From the NCBI GenBank assembly GCA_947561585.1, contig CANNZV010001154.1:62001-126000 (forward strand): DNA of 64,000 bases. Reading direction: 5' to 3'. The notes beneath the pieces were generated by a model that did not search any database, was not told where the DNA came from, and saw only the letters and a list, made by a program, of their open reading frames with translations. The position numbers and the translations under genes were made by a program. Position 1 is the stretch's first letter, and every line of letters begins with the position of its first letter. The DNA is from Caprella mutica (lineage: Eukaryota > Arthropoda > Malacostraca > Amphipoda > Caprellidae). This document shows, in pieces, positions 46,885-58,702 of the stretch.

Positions 46885-46925
46885 TATGCCGGTTCTCAAA
46901 CAAAATGGCGCCCATCACCGGCATA
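46885..46925. promoter_or_regulatory. Hairpin TATGCCGGT/ACCGGCATA enclosing AAAATGGCGCC
   Basis: A perfect 9-bp inverted repeat encloses CAAAATGGCGCC (about 46901-46912), which resembles a YY1-type site. It lies in the DIRS leader, about 600 bp upstream of the gag-like start on the minus strand. Confidence 0.35.
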
Positions 46926-47128
46926 TACCAACAGTAACTGAACAAATTTCCAGTTCCACTCCAGTAAAGTTTTATTTTCATTACACTATCTTACGTTGCC
47001 GCGCACATCACACCTGATAACCTAACAACACCAACTCAAGATTTACACCACAGATCATTGAATATTGGAAGATGTTTCACTGCTACGTGGACGCTAGTGG
47101 CCAAATAATTATTTAACTGAGAGCGTAT

Positions 47129-47161
47129 CAGCCAATCAGAGAGAGGGGTACCATGACGTCA
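47129..47161 (-). promoter_or_regulatory. Candidate DIRS promoter elements: CCAAT box and CRE
   Basis: AGCCAATCAGA (about 47130-47140) is a good NF-Y CCAAT box and TGACGTCA (47154-47161) is a perfect cAMP-response palindrome, 20 bp apart. Both are upstream of the gag-like region on the transcribed strand. Motif matches only. Confidence 0.4.
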
Positions 47162-47924
47162 CATATGTACTACAAACGTACGAACAAAGGAGTATATGTA
47201 TACAGGGCTACATTTTCTTTAACTACCAATAAGGGGAAACTAAAGTAGTAATGTAAATTTTAATTTTCAAGAAAAAAGGTTAATTTAAATTTAATATTTT
47301 AACGTATATTTTTTATAAATAGAAAACAAGAATCGAAGTCGTAACTAAAATATTTCGAGCAAACTGAATAGTGACTTATTAACTGTTCAGTCTCAACGCC
47401 ATTGTGCAAGTCTTTAATCACAGATTGTAATCATGTTTTCTGGACAAAAACAACCGATCTTTAAATGTATTGATACAATTATTGATAAATGAACATTTTC
47501 GTACATTGCCCATTTCTCACTAGTTTAATATTTATGAAAGATACAATTATTAAATTTAGTCACAGACTACAGCGCACGTCCTCATGCTAATGATATTGCA
47601 TCAGAAATAGACCGACGGTCAGCGGCTCCAAATTCATACTGAACACACGTACAAAACATGTACAGAACAGAAATAATTATATTACTTAGAAATATATAAT
47701 TTTATTATCAGTTTAATATCATAAATGAATATTTTGATTTTAAATAGCATATTAATTTAAATACCATTCTCTTTATGTCGTTTTTGAATAATTAAAAATG
47801 AGTAATGTATCAATCGTAGGCAACTCCAATATATACGTCACGGTACGGACGAACCGGTGCCAAGTGTCGCTAGAAAATTGAAAATACTGTATTGCGACAT
47901 CTTCCTATATTCAATGATCTGTGT

Positions 47925-48000
47925 TCACACTGACTACTTCTAACTCAAGCCTTCGCTTCTCGGTTTTTCCTAACGAATCTGGCGCAGTATGGTGGATAAT
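47925..48000 (-). repeat. DIRS 5' inverted terminal repeat
   Basis: On the minus strand it reads ATTATCCACCATACTGCGCC, AGATTCGTTAGG, then GAGAAGCGAAGGCTTGAGTT and AGAAGTAGTCAGT. It pairs with the left terminus over about 75 bases; this end has ACTGCGCCAGATTCGTTAGG where the other has CTGCGCATTCGTAGGG. Confidence 0.88.
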
Positions 48001-48492
48001 ATATAATACTCGAACTCCCACGAATATTTGTATAATATAACTGAACCGAGTTACTATAAACCAGGAAGAAATTCCAAAAAATATTGCTAATTCCTTCCAT
48101 TTCAGTTAGCTACTCCCAAAAATTTATCATCTTCAATGAACTCAGATTTTCAATGAATGAAATATAGGAGAATTCATATTTTTAGTTCAGAACATATCTA
48201 TAATATGGGTTTTGATGTTTAGAAAATAAAAAAATCTCTTCTATTTATAAAGCACATAAATATCCCAGAATACAAATTTGAGAATTATCATCAGTATATG
48301 GGCACCACTTGAAATTCAATATGGATGCATTTCATATATCAATATATCTCCAAAATATTGATAATTTATTAGTTATACATAATTATATAAGTCATTAATA
48401 TATAGCGTTACAATTCATTTGGAATTGAATATTTTTCTTTCCAATGTAACTATACTTTTGACACTTTATAATAAATCTACAAAAATTTAACC
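48001..48492. other. Gap between DIRS and mariner, nothing recognised
   Basis: AT-rich. I could not find mariner inverted ends here. Confidence 0.4.
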
Positions 48493-49420
48493 ATGGCTGG
48501 AATTTTAGATAGAAGAATTGCAAATGTAAAGCTATTTAAGGCAGGGAATTTAGAAAAGAAATTTGCAAGGACTTGAAAGTGAACAGAATTACTGCTACGT
48601 ATGACTTAAAAGGAAATGTGCAAATTCGAACAGGAAAAGGCCGCCCTTAAATTTTTATGGCTTCCAAATTGATAAGGGCTACCAATGAAAACACCAAGAG
48701 AAATCTTATGAGATCCATCTAAAAACTGGCAAATGTCACGTATGGGAACATTTGTACGGTTCTTCATAGTAATCTGAAGATGACTCCATTCAAACATGTG
48801 AAGAAACAGTCGCTACCGGCCAAAACTTGGCAGAAACGTTTAGCAAGAGCCAGAATTATCCTATTCTACCTTGAGGAAGGCACGCTGCCTAACCTTGTTT
48901 TCAGTGACGGAAAGAATTTCGATGTTCAGCAGCATGTGAAGACCCAGAATGTTCCAGTTTGGTTAGGTGACTATGAGGTAAAACCTCGGAAAGTCACTCG
49001 GATACAAGTGGCGGCGTAAGTGATGGTCTGGGCGGCTGTCACGTAGACTGGAAGCAGTCCCTTTTTTCGTGGACCAATGTGTGAAACACAACCAAGAATA
49101 TCACCGAAATGACCTTCTTGTTAGTTCATTGTTGCCCTGGCCAAACACCACTTTTAAAATGTCCTTGGTTATTTCAACAAGATTCGGCTTCCTCACGAGG
49201 AGCTAAAAAGACACAGGAATGGCTATTGGTCAATGGGCCCAACTTCATTTCCAAGGAGGAATCGCCCCTTCATCACCATATTTGAATCCTCTCAACTTTG
49301 CTATTTGGTTTTATAGCGAGAGTAACGTCGCAGCTACACTTCACCAAAATTTAGAGACACTCAAGGCAAAACTTCACAGAGAATGGGCCAAAATTCCCCC
49401 AGTGTGAGATTCGTGACTCT
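48493..49420 (+). pseudogene. Mariner-like transposase, heavily decayed
   Basis: Pieces of a mariner-family transposase follow each other in order across several frames: a start MAGILDRRIANVKLFKAGN, a helix-turn-helix region ending in MTPFKHVKKQSLPAKTW, PNLVFSDGKNFDVQQHVKTQ (first catalytic Asp region; the usual Glu after Asp reads Gly), VMVWAAVT, a Q-D-S-A-P-A-H-like region, APSSPYLNPLNFAIWFYSES (second Asp region reads Y-L-N rather than D-L-N) and LKAKLHREWAKIP. At least five stops or shifts. Inverted ends not identified. Confidence 0.85.
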
Positions 49421-49729
49421 TGTAGGTACTTTTCCAGTGTCCCCAGTTCCTCATTTTTCCAATGGAGGATATGTTGGACAACTCTTATTTGTACTAATCT
49501 TCTAATCATTCTGAAACAATATTCTACCTGTCTTACTCTTAGTATAAGTTTCATTTCATAAATACAATGCTTAAATTTGCAACGATAAATATTGTGAAAC
49601 AGTGAAAATGAATATATAATTTCATAAATCAATAAAGGAGAGTATGATTTACAATGTTTAGACGCCATTTGAAATATAGCATGTATGGATAAACATTTTT
49701 CTTATTTATTTATTAAATAATTATTATAG

Positions 49730-50085
49730 TGGGCAACTTCGGAAACAAAGGCCATAACACTGAAGTCAAAAGTAAATTAAATACAAGGGACTTGAAGAAG
49801 CAGTCATAGAGGAAAGTGGCTCCAGAACAAATTCACCTACCACAGTCAGTGACAATGCTCATGAATACAGAGAAGCTACTCCGTGAATGCAGTCACTTAC
49901 CAAGCAATGTGACATTAAAGGACAGAAGCACCGGTGGCCACCCTCACGGATGTTAGAGGAAAATGAAGAGATGATAATAAATTAAGCCTAAGATCCAACC
50001 TAACACAAAATCTAACCCCAGCGCTATCCTCTAAAGCTGCAAGTAGCGTAAGAAAAAATGATAAGCATGTTAGAAATGAAAAAAG
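49730..50085 (-). repeat. Dispersed repeat family A, near full-length copy, minus strand
   Basis: Read on the minus strand it shows TTTAGAGGATAGCGCTGGGG, TCACATTGCTTGGTAAGTGA, TTCACGGAGTAGCTTCTCTG and CCCTTGTATTTAATTTACTT in family order. The final GACGTTAAACC block is replaced by GAAGTTGCCCAC. It is the only minus-strand copy seen. Confidence 0.6.
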
Positions 50086-50392
50086 ACAATACATAATTAC
50101 AACAGTTTTTTATAAAAATAAACATACCTACTGAGAATTCAACTACGTTAAGAGATACTTTACGTATAATAATTTCATTCTAAGTTTCGGGCTAGATATA
50201 TTCCTATTTTAATCATGTAAACAGTTTGATATTGCAAAAGACACTAGGTACAATTTTATTATGCTGCAATGAATTAATTACTGGATGCTTACTTTTCTTT
50301 ACTAATTATGGTAAGGAAATATTTAAAATAGCATTTCTATAAACTATGTTAGTGTATGACTAAAAAAATTAAATAACCTATTGGAGTACAAT

Positions 50393-52468
50393 TAGGGTGT
50401 TTGTGCCAGTAATCGGCATACCTCTAGTAATCGGAATAGCAGACACATTGAGTATAATTTTCTATATAATATATTAAGGAATAGAAGCATACGTACTAAA
50501 TTATTAAAGAATCAACCACTATAATTGAATGGTAATTCTTTCTAATCATTTAACCACACAAATTAACAGGTAGCTTCCAATCATTGTCGGAAAGTCAAGT
50601 TATCGGTCAGTTCGTTGTATTTTTCGTAAGAGAACGGTTCCTCTTTTAAACTCCTGAGTGTGTTTCAGTAGCTTTTTATGTACCAGGCGTATGTTTTTCT
50701 AGATGTACAATTTATGATCTATCAGTGCATTATAAAATTTAAGCAAACAAATACTTACTTTTTATTTAAAATGGTAGTCCGATCACTAGATTATCAGAAC
50801 ATCTAATTTTAATGTTCGGACAGACTGGCCGATTAAACATAGAATCCATCCGTCCACCCTGACGATTACTGGAAAAACTTCCCGTCATGCGTCCGATAAC
50901 AAACTGGTATTTTAACTCATTAATTTAGATCGTTACATCGACCGATAACATTAATGAATAAATTTTGAGATAGTTAAGCTTGTATATTCTCCAAATAAAA
51001 TACGTTATTACATATGATAACAAGATATGATTACTTTAACGTCAAATATATAAATATTTTACATAATCATACCCACTTATATAGTGTCACGTGTGAATTA
51101 TATATGGCGTTTTTCAATAACCAAAATACGTAAAATTCAATCAGAAGGATTTAGAATCAACAGAAAACAGGACTTCCACTCCAGGTTGTGACGTCATTAA
51201 TAGCGACAAAGAATGGTTGAATCTACATCACAATAGTGGAAGAGGGCAAACCAGAGGGAATGTAGACGGCATATATATCGGCATTTATTTTTTAAGGGGA
51301 CATTCGAATTGTATCCCGTTTAAACTTAAACAAAACAACAGTTATTTAGGGGCTGAAAATTACTTAGGAACCTAGCTTTGGAACTATTTCAATGAAAATC
51401 TAATTGAGGAAATAAAATTTCAAAATAATTTTTACCAGTAAATAAAATTTGTTATAGACTTATAGTTAGCATTATAATAAGGCAAAGATATCTGCAACTA
51501 AATAGACATGAAATGCGCATAACAATTACGGCTTGCTTTTATTTAAAATAGTTACCCCTTTTTTCAGAACTATTCTAATCAAAGAAAACGTATAGAGGCT
51601 AAAACTAAAGTAATTGATATTACTAAATACCAATCTGAGTCTTCTGAGGAATGAATGAATTAAGCATTGATTTTCAATTTTAAAATATCTGAATATAATC
51701 TATGTATACTTGGCAGACGAATCAAATATATGATAAACCTTATAATTTAAAGTAGCCGTTGATTCTTAAAGCGGGTAATTATTTCCTCTTGCATGTAGAA
51801 GGTAGCAGTTGTAGGAGCTTCAGCTTATGTAAATAAATAATCACATTTATATAAAATAACTTAGTTTTCAATTCTGGTGTATGGCAAGCAACAATGTATA
51901 ACTTGTTCAAACTTTCGAATGAAATGACAACACTAAAATATAACGTATTTTTAACCATTGACGAAGTGTTTGATTGTGTGTATGGGTGGGTAATAATAAT
52001 ATAAACATAATACTTACTATTACTTAGTACAGTAGGAATTACATTAATAAAAAAAAATACACATTGATTGTATAGATATTAGGTATGACTAAATCTATTA
52101 CTAGTAATTAGAAGCGGGAGAATAATTATACTATATACTATTATATTAATCAGTCACTAATCAACAAGTATGACGAACATAAGTTCCTTATGATTGGCCA
52201 CCTGACGATAATAGAATTGGAAGTGACCGAACATAGATATTGCTATGACGATTACTAGCATTTTAGACTAATGGGACATTTTCACTTTTAATTGCATAAG
52301 TAATAACATAAATGTGTTTATGTGCAAAGCGATTGGAAAGATAAAAATTCCGGCTTTATAATGATAGTTGCATCGCGTTGCGGCGTTGGTAGCGTTTATA
52401 TGTGACTTTTTATTGGTATTTGTTTGTAATTTATCCTTAAGTGACCGATTACTGGCACAAACACCCTA
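50393..52468. mobile_element. 2.1-kb non-autonomous DNA transposon with 24-bp perfect inverted ends
   Basis: TAGGGTGTTTGTGCCAGTAA-TCGG at the left is matched exactly by CCGA-TTACTGGCACAAACACCCTA at the right. The flanking TA fits a TA target (Tc1/mariner-like), which is inference. The phrase CCGATTACTGG or CGATTACT recurs many times inside in both orientations, as do ACCGATAAC and ATCGG, suggesting repeated subterminal binding sites. No transposase frame. Confidence 0.82.
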
Positions 52469-53994
52469 CCTGTGCCTGCAATCTGGACATAAACTGCTAC
52501 AATCTAATGTAAGCCTGTAAAATAGTATTTTTGTCCAAAAATAACCATCTCATCAAAAATTCAATACAAAATAAGTAATAAATTTGCAACATGGGTGTAA
52601 ACTATAAATTTAACTTCATGAACAACTACCAAATAGGGTCAAGCAGGTAAATTGCGGCACTCTAACTAACTGCGGCCTCTAACAACAGTAACATCATAGC
52701 TTCCAAACACACGTTAAAAGCTAAAATTAATAAATAAATTATAGCATGCACTGCGCTTCTTTTGATAGGTGTGCAACATTTTTATGAAATTTCGGTTAAG
52801 AATGTTTTAGAGACTCTCTGAAGAGGGCCGTAAGTAAAAATTAAAGGACTGCAATTTACCTGCGTGACCCTATAGATCCAAATTTCTCGGTAAGAAAAAT
52901 GGCGATTGGTGGGACATGAAATATAGACAACTCATAGGGATAGAAAACTAGTAGAATAACTTGTATTTGGCTTGAAGGTAAAGCAATCACAGTAAATACC
53001 AGAATTATAAAATTTATAAGATTAAAATCGAAATGTAAACTGTACGCTGGTCTCACTTCAAAACTTCAGATGTTCGAAAGGAAAATTTGTTTATGAAAGC
53101 TTCATCCGTTACTTGCTGTTCTCATTCTTAACAGTCATAACAGACGATGTAAGAAAAGCGCTTGAAGAATAAGTTTCAGTTTTTCAAAGTGAAATTTAAC
53201 ATTGATTTCCATTTAATTAAAGCTGGTTCAAAGAATCAACTCAGGTCAAGAAGAAAAAATCATAACTTTCGTAAAATAATAGAAATTTCGTTAAATTGTA
53301 GTGATCACCTTATTCCACTACATATATATTAACATATATATTTCCTACTTAACTACATATTTAGCATTTCTGACACAATATTTATACAATTAACGAGTAT
53401 ATAATTACAATTGTAATTATGATAACTGATATGTATATCGAAACATTTATATCACACAGATTGTATCAAATATGATATCTTATATATAATTCAAATATTA
53501 CAAACTATTATATACGATTTACCTATGGCATCAAAGTGCGCATATTTCTTTACCCGCGAATACAAGCCCTTTGTTCTAAGACTCTGCGCATATCTTACCC
53601 TCGAAGATGCCAAATATCACCATAAAGTTCCAATTTAAAGTTGAGTACCGTACGTGTTTAATTTCTTTTATAATATTCAAAACGTAGTAAAATAATCACA
53701 ATTGTTAATAACAACATCTCTCTAATATAATCATCACGATTTCAACATTTTGTGTAGAATGTTATATCAAACATTCATGTTGCCAATTACCCTCTTTTAA
53801 GCCTATCAAGATGTTAGCATCTTTCCGCCTCATTTACCTCGGTGATCTCTAATTTACGTCTCTTATATAAAGTAGCTACCAGTACCTAACTGCGTATTAC
53901 TATTGTGCCTTGTACCACACAACTGAGTGATTATTTAGGGTATATATTGTCATTACATATTATTATTACAGGATTATTTAATAATAATATATAT
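52469..53994. other. Gap before BEL element; one perfect palindrome
   Basis: AT-rich. ATAATTACAATTGTAATTAT at 53401-53420 is a perfect 20-bp palindrome. TGCGCATAT-TTACCC-CGA occurs twice, about 46 bp apart (53537 and 53583). No gene recognised. Confidence 0.45.
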
Positions 53995-55058
53995 TATTGG
54001 AAATTATGGGACGAAGTTATACTAGTTGCAGTTAATTTTTATATTTATTTACTAATTAGATAATTTATATAATTTGATTTGATTTATAAGAAACGATATA
54101 ATTTTAATGGTTTTCGAACAGTTATTATAAGTTGAATTAGATTAAAGTGATTTGTGAATGTAAAGGCCTGCAACCAGTCCACGAATCCCACAGCTGTTCG
54201 TATTGGTGTGGAGCACGATTCGGGTCTTCTATCCCAATCCAATCTTCCACACTGTAAGCAAAAAAAGGAATAATTTAGAATCCGTGAAATTTTAATTATT
54301 AAAGTTATTTCAGTTATAAAAACTAAGTTATAACTGCACGGACCCAAATAAGTTTTCTAGGTTTTAATATTTAAATACAGTGAAGAATTTAATTTTATTT
54401 TTGACTTTGAATGTGGAATAAGAAGGAAAATTTAGATCGCATAAAACTGTGCTAAGTTACAGTGGCGACATACCTTAAATTTTCCAATTCCACCGGCATC
54501 TTCTGATCAGATAGTCACAGGTTGAAACAATTGAGGAGAGTACGAGCTAGGCCGAGATTGAGAAAACTGCAGCTGCTTTCAGATACTAGACGACTGGACA
54601 ATGCGGAAATATTATAGATAACAAGTTTCACAGACGTTGTACCAACATTGTATTCATCAAATAATTCCTTCAGTAACTAATCTCAATCAGACTTCGAATT
54701 CCCACATTGCACAGCTTTTCAACCTGGTGGGGCTCATTATAGAAGTTTTAGTGTAGCATCATTATGATATTATTACTCATCAACCAAATACAGCCACGTT
54801 GTTGTTGTAGGTCATGCTTATCAATTTCGTTCTGCCTTCCATAATAGACAGTCACCTGCTTCACAGCTGATTTGAGAATTTGGCATTATTTAACAGGGTT
54901 CACCTGCTCAGGGTATCTGAAATTCTCGGTGATATCTTTTAGAGGAATAGAGGTGAAAGTCGCCAAAAACACAGTATTATGGATTATTCAATTTGAATAT
55001 AAACTACTAGAGTTAAACTAATTGTGGCCCGTGCAAGCTATATATATTATTTCCAACA
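53995..55058 (-). repeat. BEL 3' LTR, 1064 bp
   Basis: Minus-strand start TGTTGGAAATAATATATATA; minus-strand end ATTTCCAATA. The ends form a short inverted repeat (TGTTGGAAA against TTTCCAATA). It includes 59 bp (about 54883-54941) absent from the other LTR. AATAAA on the minus strand at 54044-54049, about 50 bases from the LTR end, is a candidate polyadenylation signal. An 87-codon open frame present in both LTRs is probably fortuitous. Confidence 0.93.
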
Positions 55059-55075
55059 CTCCCGGGCGAGAGATT
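55059..55075 (-). other. BEL polypurine-tract position
   Basis: Directly upstream of the 3' LTR on the minus strand is CTCTCGCCCGGGAG, in the position of the plus-strand primer. It is not a classical long purine run, so the exact primer is uncertain. Confidence 0.45.
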
Positions 55076-55260
55076 GAATTTATTATATTTAAAATCATAA
55101 ATTCAATAAACATTTAAACAACAAAGAACAAACAACCCCGAAAAACAAACAATCCCAATGAACAAATTTTATTTACAATATATATATATACAATAACCAA
55201 TGGAAACCGAAAACATTAATGTATAGAACTGATTCTAATAATTCAATTTCCACTAGTTAA

Positions 55261-55965
55261 TCAAGAAGGCTTTAATAAAGTTTTAGCCTTCAATGCAGCT
55301 TTTCTCTTAGGTCTAGATTTACCCTTTACCATTACTGGAGCTTTTTCAGGCTCCTCTATTTCATTAATATCAACAGAGAGTAAAGGAATTAAGTTGCTAA
55401 CATGTCGTTTAGTTATCTCCCTAGTTTTACCCTTCATTACAGTTACCCCAGTCACCTCGCCATTTACATTAGTAAGCTTACTCTTAACTATTCCCAGAGG
55501 AAAGTTATTCGGCTTAACAAATTGATCCTTAATCAATACAATATCACCTTCATTTATAGGTTTATGATGCACAGGCGAATAACGATCCTTTTCAGAAACA
55601 GACTGATCCATTAATTTTATTAGAAATTCAGTTTGATAGCTCTTCCTCAGATTACTTCTTACTTTCTGAAATTTACGAAATTTATGACAAATGAATTCAG
55701 TAGGACTATCAACTATATGAAAATCTGGGTCATCTAACTGGTCAGAATTAATTTCAGGTATTATGTTAAAGGAAACTAGACTTTGACCGTATATTATACA
55801 TTCCGGTGTAATGGGATCGGGAACGTCAACATCTTTATCGCGCAACGCTTCTTTAAATGCAATAGGTCTTCTATTGATTACGTGAATCGGATTTGCTACA
55901 ATAAATTCAAAATCCCTTTGAGTCAGTACATTGGTTTTGATTGAACTATATAACAACCATAGATC
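55261..55965 (-). pseudogene. BEL integrase C-terminal part
   Basis: After a frame break at about 55946-55965 the reading continues with DFEFIVANPIHVINRRPIAF (the conserved N-R-R-P-I-x-F region after the integrase core) and ends with a C-terminal DNA-binding segment, INEGDIVLIKDQ and PLGIVKSKLTNVNGEVTGVT, then a basic tail RPKRKAALKAKT. Ends at 55261, about 200 bp before the 3' LTR. Confidence 0.88.
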
Positions 55966-58681
55966 CCAACTCGCTATGCCCCTTATAAAATTGATCAAAT
56001 GTAACATTCTTTACTCCCCACTCATCTAAGCTCACTTTAGTATCTGCATCATTTAAATAATCTCTAATTATTTGAGAGCCTGCTACCAATTGAGTACCTA
56101 AATCAGATACGCAATGCTGTGGTAAACCATACTTAAATACGTGCATTTGGAACGCTCTTAAGAATTCAATAACAGATTGAGACGTACATAATTCAAGGTT
56201 CACAGCCCTACTCCACTTGCACGTAAAACATAATAACCAAACCTTAACCTTGTTATTATTAGCTCTTACGTAGAATGGTCCTATATAATCCATAAAGAGG
56301 TAAGAAAAAGGAACGGTAGATGGATTAGTGCGAAATTCCCTATAAGGGCTTTGATTAAGTTTTACAGGTCTATCTTTAAATCTCTTGCACGTGACACAAT
56401 TTTTCAGTTGTTTCTTAACAACTGAAAATATCTTAGGGATGTAAAATTTCTTACGAATCTCTGATAATATATTGTAAACTCCTGAATGAAGGAATTTTAC
56501 ATGCATTTCCATAATTATTAGATCAGTCAATCTAGATTTACCTGAAAGCAATATAGGAAATTTATCGTGATCGTTTTTATTTCTATTCATTTTACCATGA
56601 ACTCTAATAATACCATCACAGTCTACAAACAAATTTAACTGGGCAACCAAAGGTGGAATAGATCTTTTACTTGAAATACCAGATTCAAAAAACTGTAATA
56701 CATCAGAAAAATGTTCAGTTTGAGAACTTCTAATTAGAATTCTAGTGGCATCTGAAAATAAATCCGAATCTAAAGGTTTTAACACAAGATGAGAATATTT
56801 ATCAGGAAATTTTGACTTTATCTTACACTTCAATTTGTGTATGAAATCTAGAACAATTGTGTAGACTTTCACGCATTTCCTGAAACTTGAACAACGATTA
56901 ATTACATCAGAACAATCTTCAATTAATTTTGCATTACTAGAATAAGAAACGATTTCGTCAACTCTTCCCAATGGATTTGGTACAGAAAATGTGAAACTAT
57001 CACGTGAAACAGCCTCATCTCTGCTCTGAATTAGTAGCTCTGCATGCCCTGTAAAAAAGGAACTCTTAATAAGAGTTTTGTAAGAAACTGCTCTGGTGGC
57101 GCAATCAGCTGGATTTTCCACACCTGCAACAAAGGAAAAATTCACAGGATGATTCTCACAAAGTCTATTTATATGATCAATCCTGTTATTAACAAAGACT
57201 GAACACTTTTGCTGTTTGTCTAATTTGTTAACAGAAGAGTTTAGCCAGGATAAAGCGACAATACTATCAGAATAAACAGTCATAGATACAATATTAATTG
57301 GAATTAAGCAAATTGGAGCAGTCAAATCTTTATGAATATCCATCATGCAATCAACAGCAAGAGAAATTGCATGTAATTCAAGAGATGGAATAGATTTATT
57401 TGAAAGACTGTTATTAACAATTCTGCTCTTGCAACAAATAAAGTTTAACTTCCCTGTTAGCACATCTTGCAAATAAACTACTGTACCATACATAGTTTTA
57501 GAACTATCTGCGTAAGAAATTAGCCTAAAGGCATGATCACGTTCACCTACAAATCTGTCAATCTTAACTACAGGTGAAGAGTTAGCTTGTTTGGATATAG
57601 TTTTCCAAACTTTAATTTTATCTGGCGGTAGTTTGTCGTCCCAACCTAGTTTTTTGTCGCACTGTAACTCGTGCATGAACATTCTACTTCTATTCAACAA
57701 GGGTCCATTAAAGTTGAAAATATCATACTGAGAGGCGATTGAACTTAAGACTGATCTCTTGGTATCCGCTTCAGTATTCAATTGAATAGGATTAGTCGAC
57801 AAAGTATCAGTAGATCTATTCCAATTAAGACCTAACAATTTTACATCATCTGCAGTGCGCTCTCCAGTATATTTGTCAATTTCAGTCTGAACGACAGAAT
57901 CGTTGCAAATAAACTGCTGTAATCCAAAATGATAAGGGGAAAATATGCCTTCTAAATTCTTGAACATTCTAAATAGATAATCAGAGTTATTTCCACTGAA
58001 TGCGCAATTATCCATGTAAGATAGTTGATAGATCTGCTTTTTAAGATCCATGATCTCTTCTGTGTCGGATTCTACATCTAAAATCAAAATCTTATAGAGG
58101 GCAAGCATTAATAAAGTTGGAGAGCATCTCAATCCAAATGGCAGTTTGAGATTTCTATAGGCAACCACTGAATAGTCTCCCTTAGATACATTGTTAAACC
58201 AAAGAAAAATGAGTTTACTGGAATCCAGTTCACTTACAGCAATATTGTTAAAAGCTTTACAAATGTCAAAGCATAACAGAAAATGATCAAATCTTAGATG
58301 GACAATTGCAGAGGACAATTTTTGATTTAATGAAGGTCCACAATGTATGGCCTGATTATGACTTATAGATTTATTTTTATTACTGGACTCACAAAGGTTA
58401 CTCAAAAATACGATTCTGCATTTAGTAGTTTCTCTCTTCTCCTTGAAAACGCCCATATGGGGCAAAATGGAGTATGAAGGGTTCTCAATAATAAATTCAT
58501 CTAAGTTTTCCAACTTCTCTACTATTCCTAAAGAAACTTGTTCCTTAATTACATCATCCATCATTTGCAATCTTCTAGGAGTTTTGTTTAATTTTTTCAA
58601 ATTAGACTGCAATATTTTCTCAGAAAGCTTCCTATTTGTACCTAATAAATGGGACACCTTTGAATTCCACAATAATGGCAT
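55946..58681 (-). pseudogene. BEL pol: reverse transcriptase, RNase H, integrase core
   Basis: Open for 911 codons. Reverse transcriptase: FLLCFDICKAFNNIAV (first Asp), LPFGLRCSPTLLMLAL, then QLSYMDNCAFSG, where the YxDD box reads YMDN (58007-58018). RNase H: FRLISYADSSKTMYGTVVYL, VYSDSIVALSWLN and VENPADCATRAV. Integrase: zinc-binding HVKFLHSG...CVTCKRF, then FMDYIGPFYV and CVSDLGTQLV with the first two catalytic aspartates. It stops at 55946, before the third catalytic position. A TGA (58703-58705) separates this frame from gag-protease in the same phase. Confidence 0.93.
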
Positions 58682-58702
58682 GATTAACCTTCCACTCTCA
58701 TC

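Larger units (their letters stand above)
42067..48000 (-). mobile_element. DIRS-type tyrosine-recombinase retrotransposon, 5.9 kb, inactive
   Basis: The element reads on the minus strand from 48000 to 42067. In order it has a 5' inverted terminal repeat, a 1.6-kb leader, a gag-like region, reverse transcriptase, RNase H, a methyltransferase-like segment, a tyrosine recombinase, an internal complementary region (ICR) and the 3' terminal repeat. This order and the ICR next to the 3' end are diagnostic of DIRS elements, which integrate through a circular intermediate and leave no target duplication; none is seen. Several frameshifts and stops show that the copy is dead. Confidence 0.93.

Noticed and set aside
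42067..48000. Target duplication around the DIRS element
   Set aside because: No repeated flank seen, as expected for tyrosine-recombinase integration.
48001..49730. Inverted ends for the mariner relic
   Set aside because: Candidate similar words at about 48303 and 49660 are in direct, not inverted, orientation and weak.
54084..54347. 87-codon frame present in both LTRs (also 61173-61436)
   Set aside because: Present twice only because the LTRs are duplicates; no domain, short, AT-rich.
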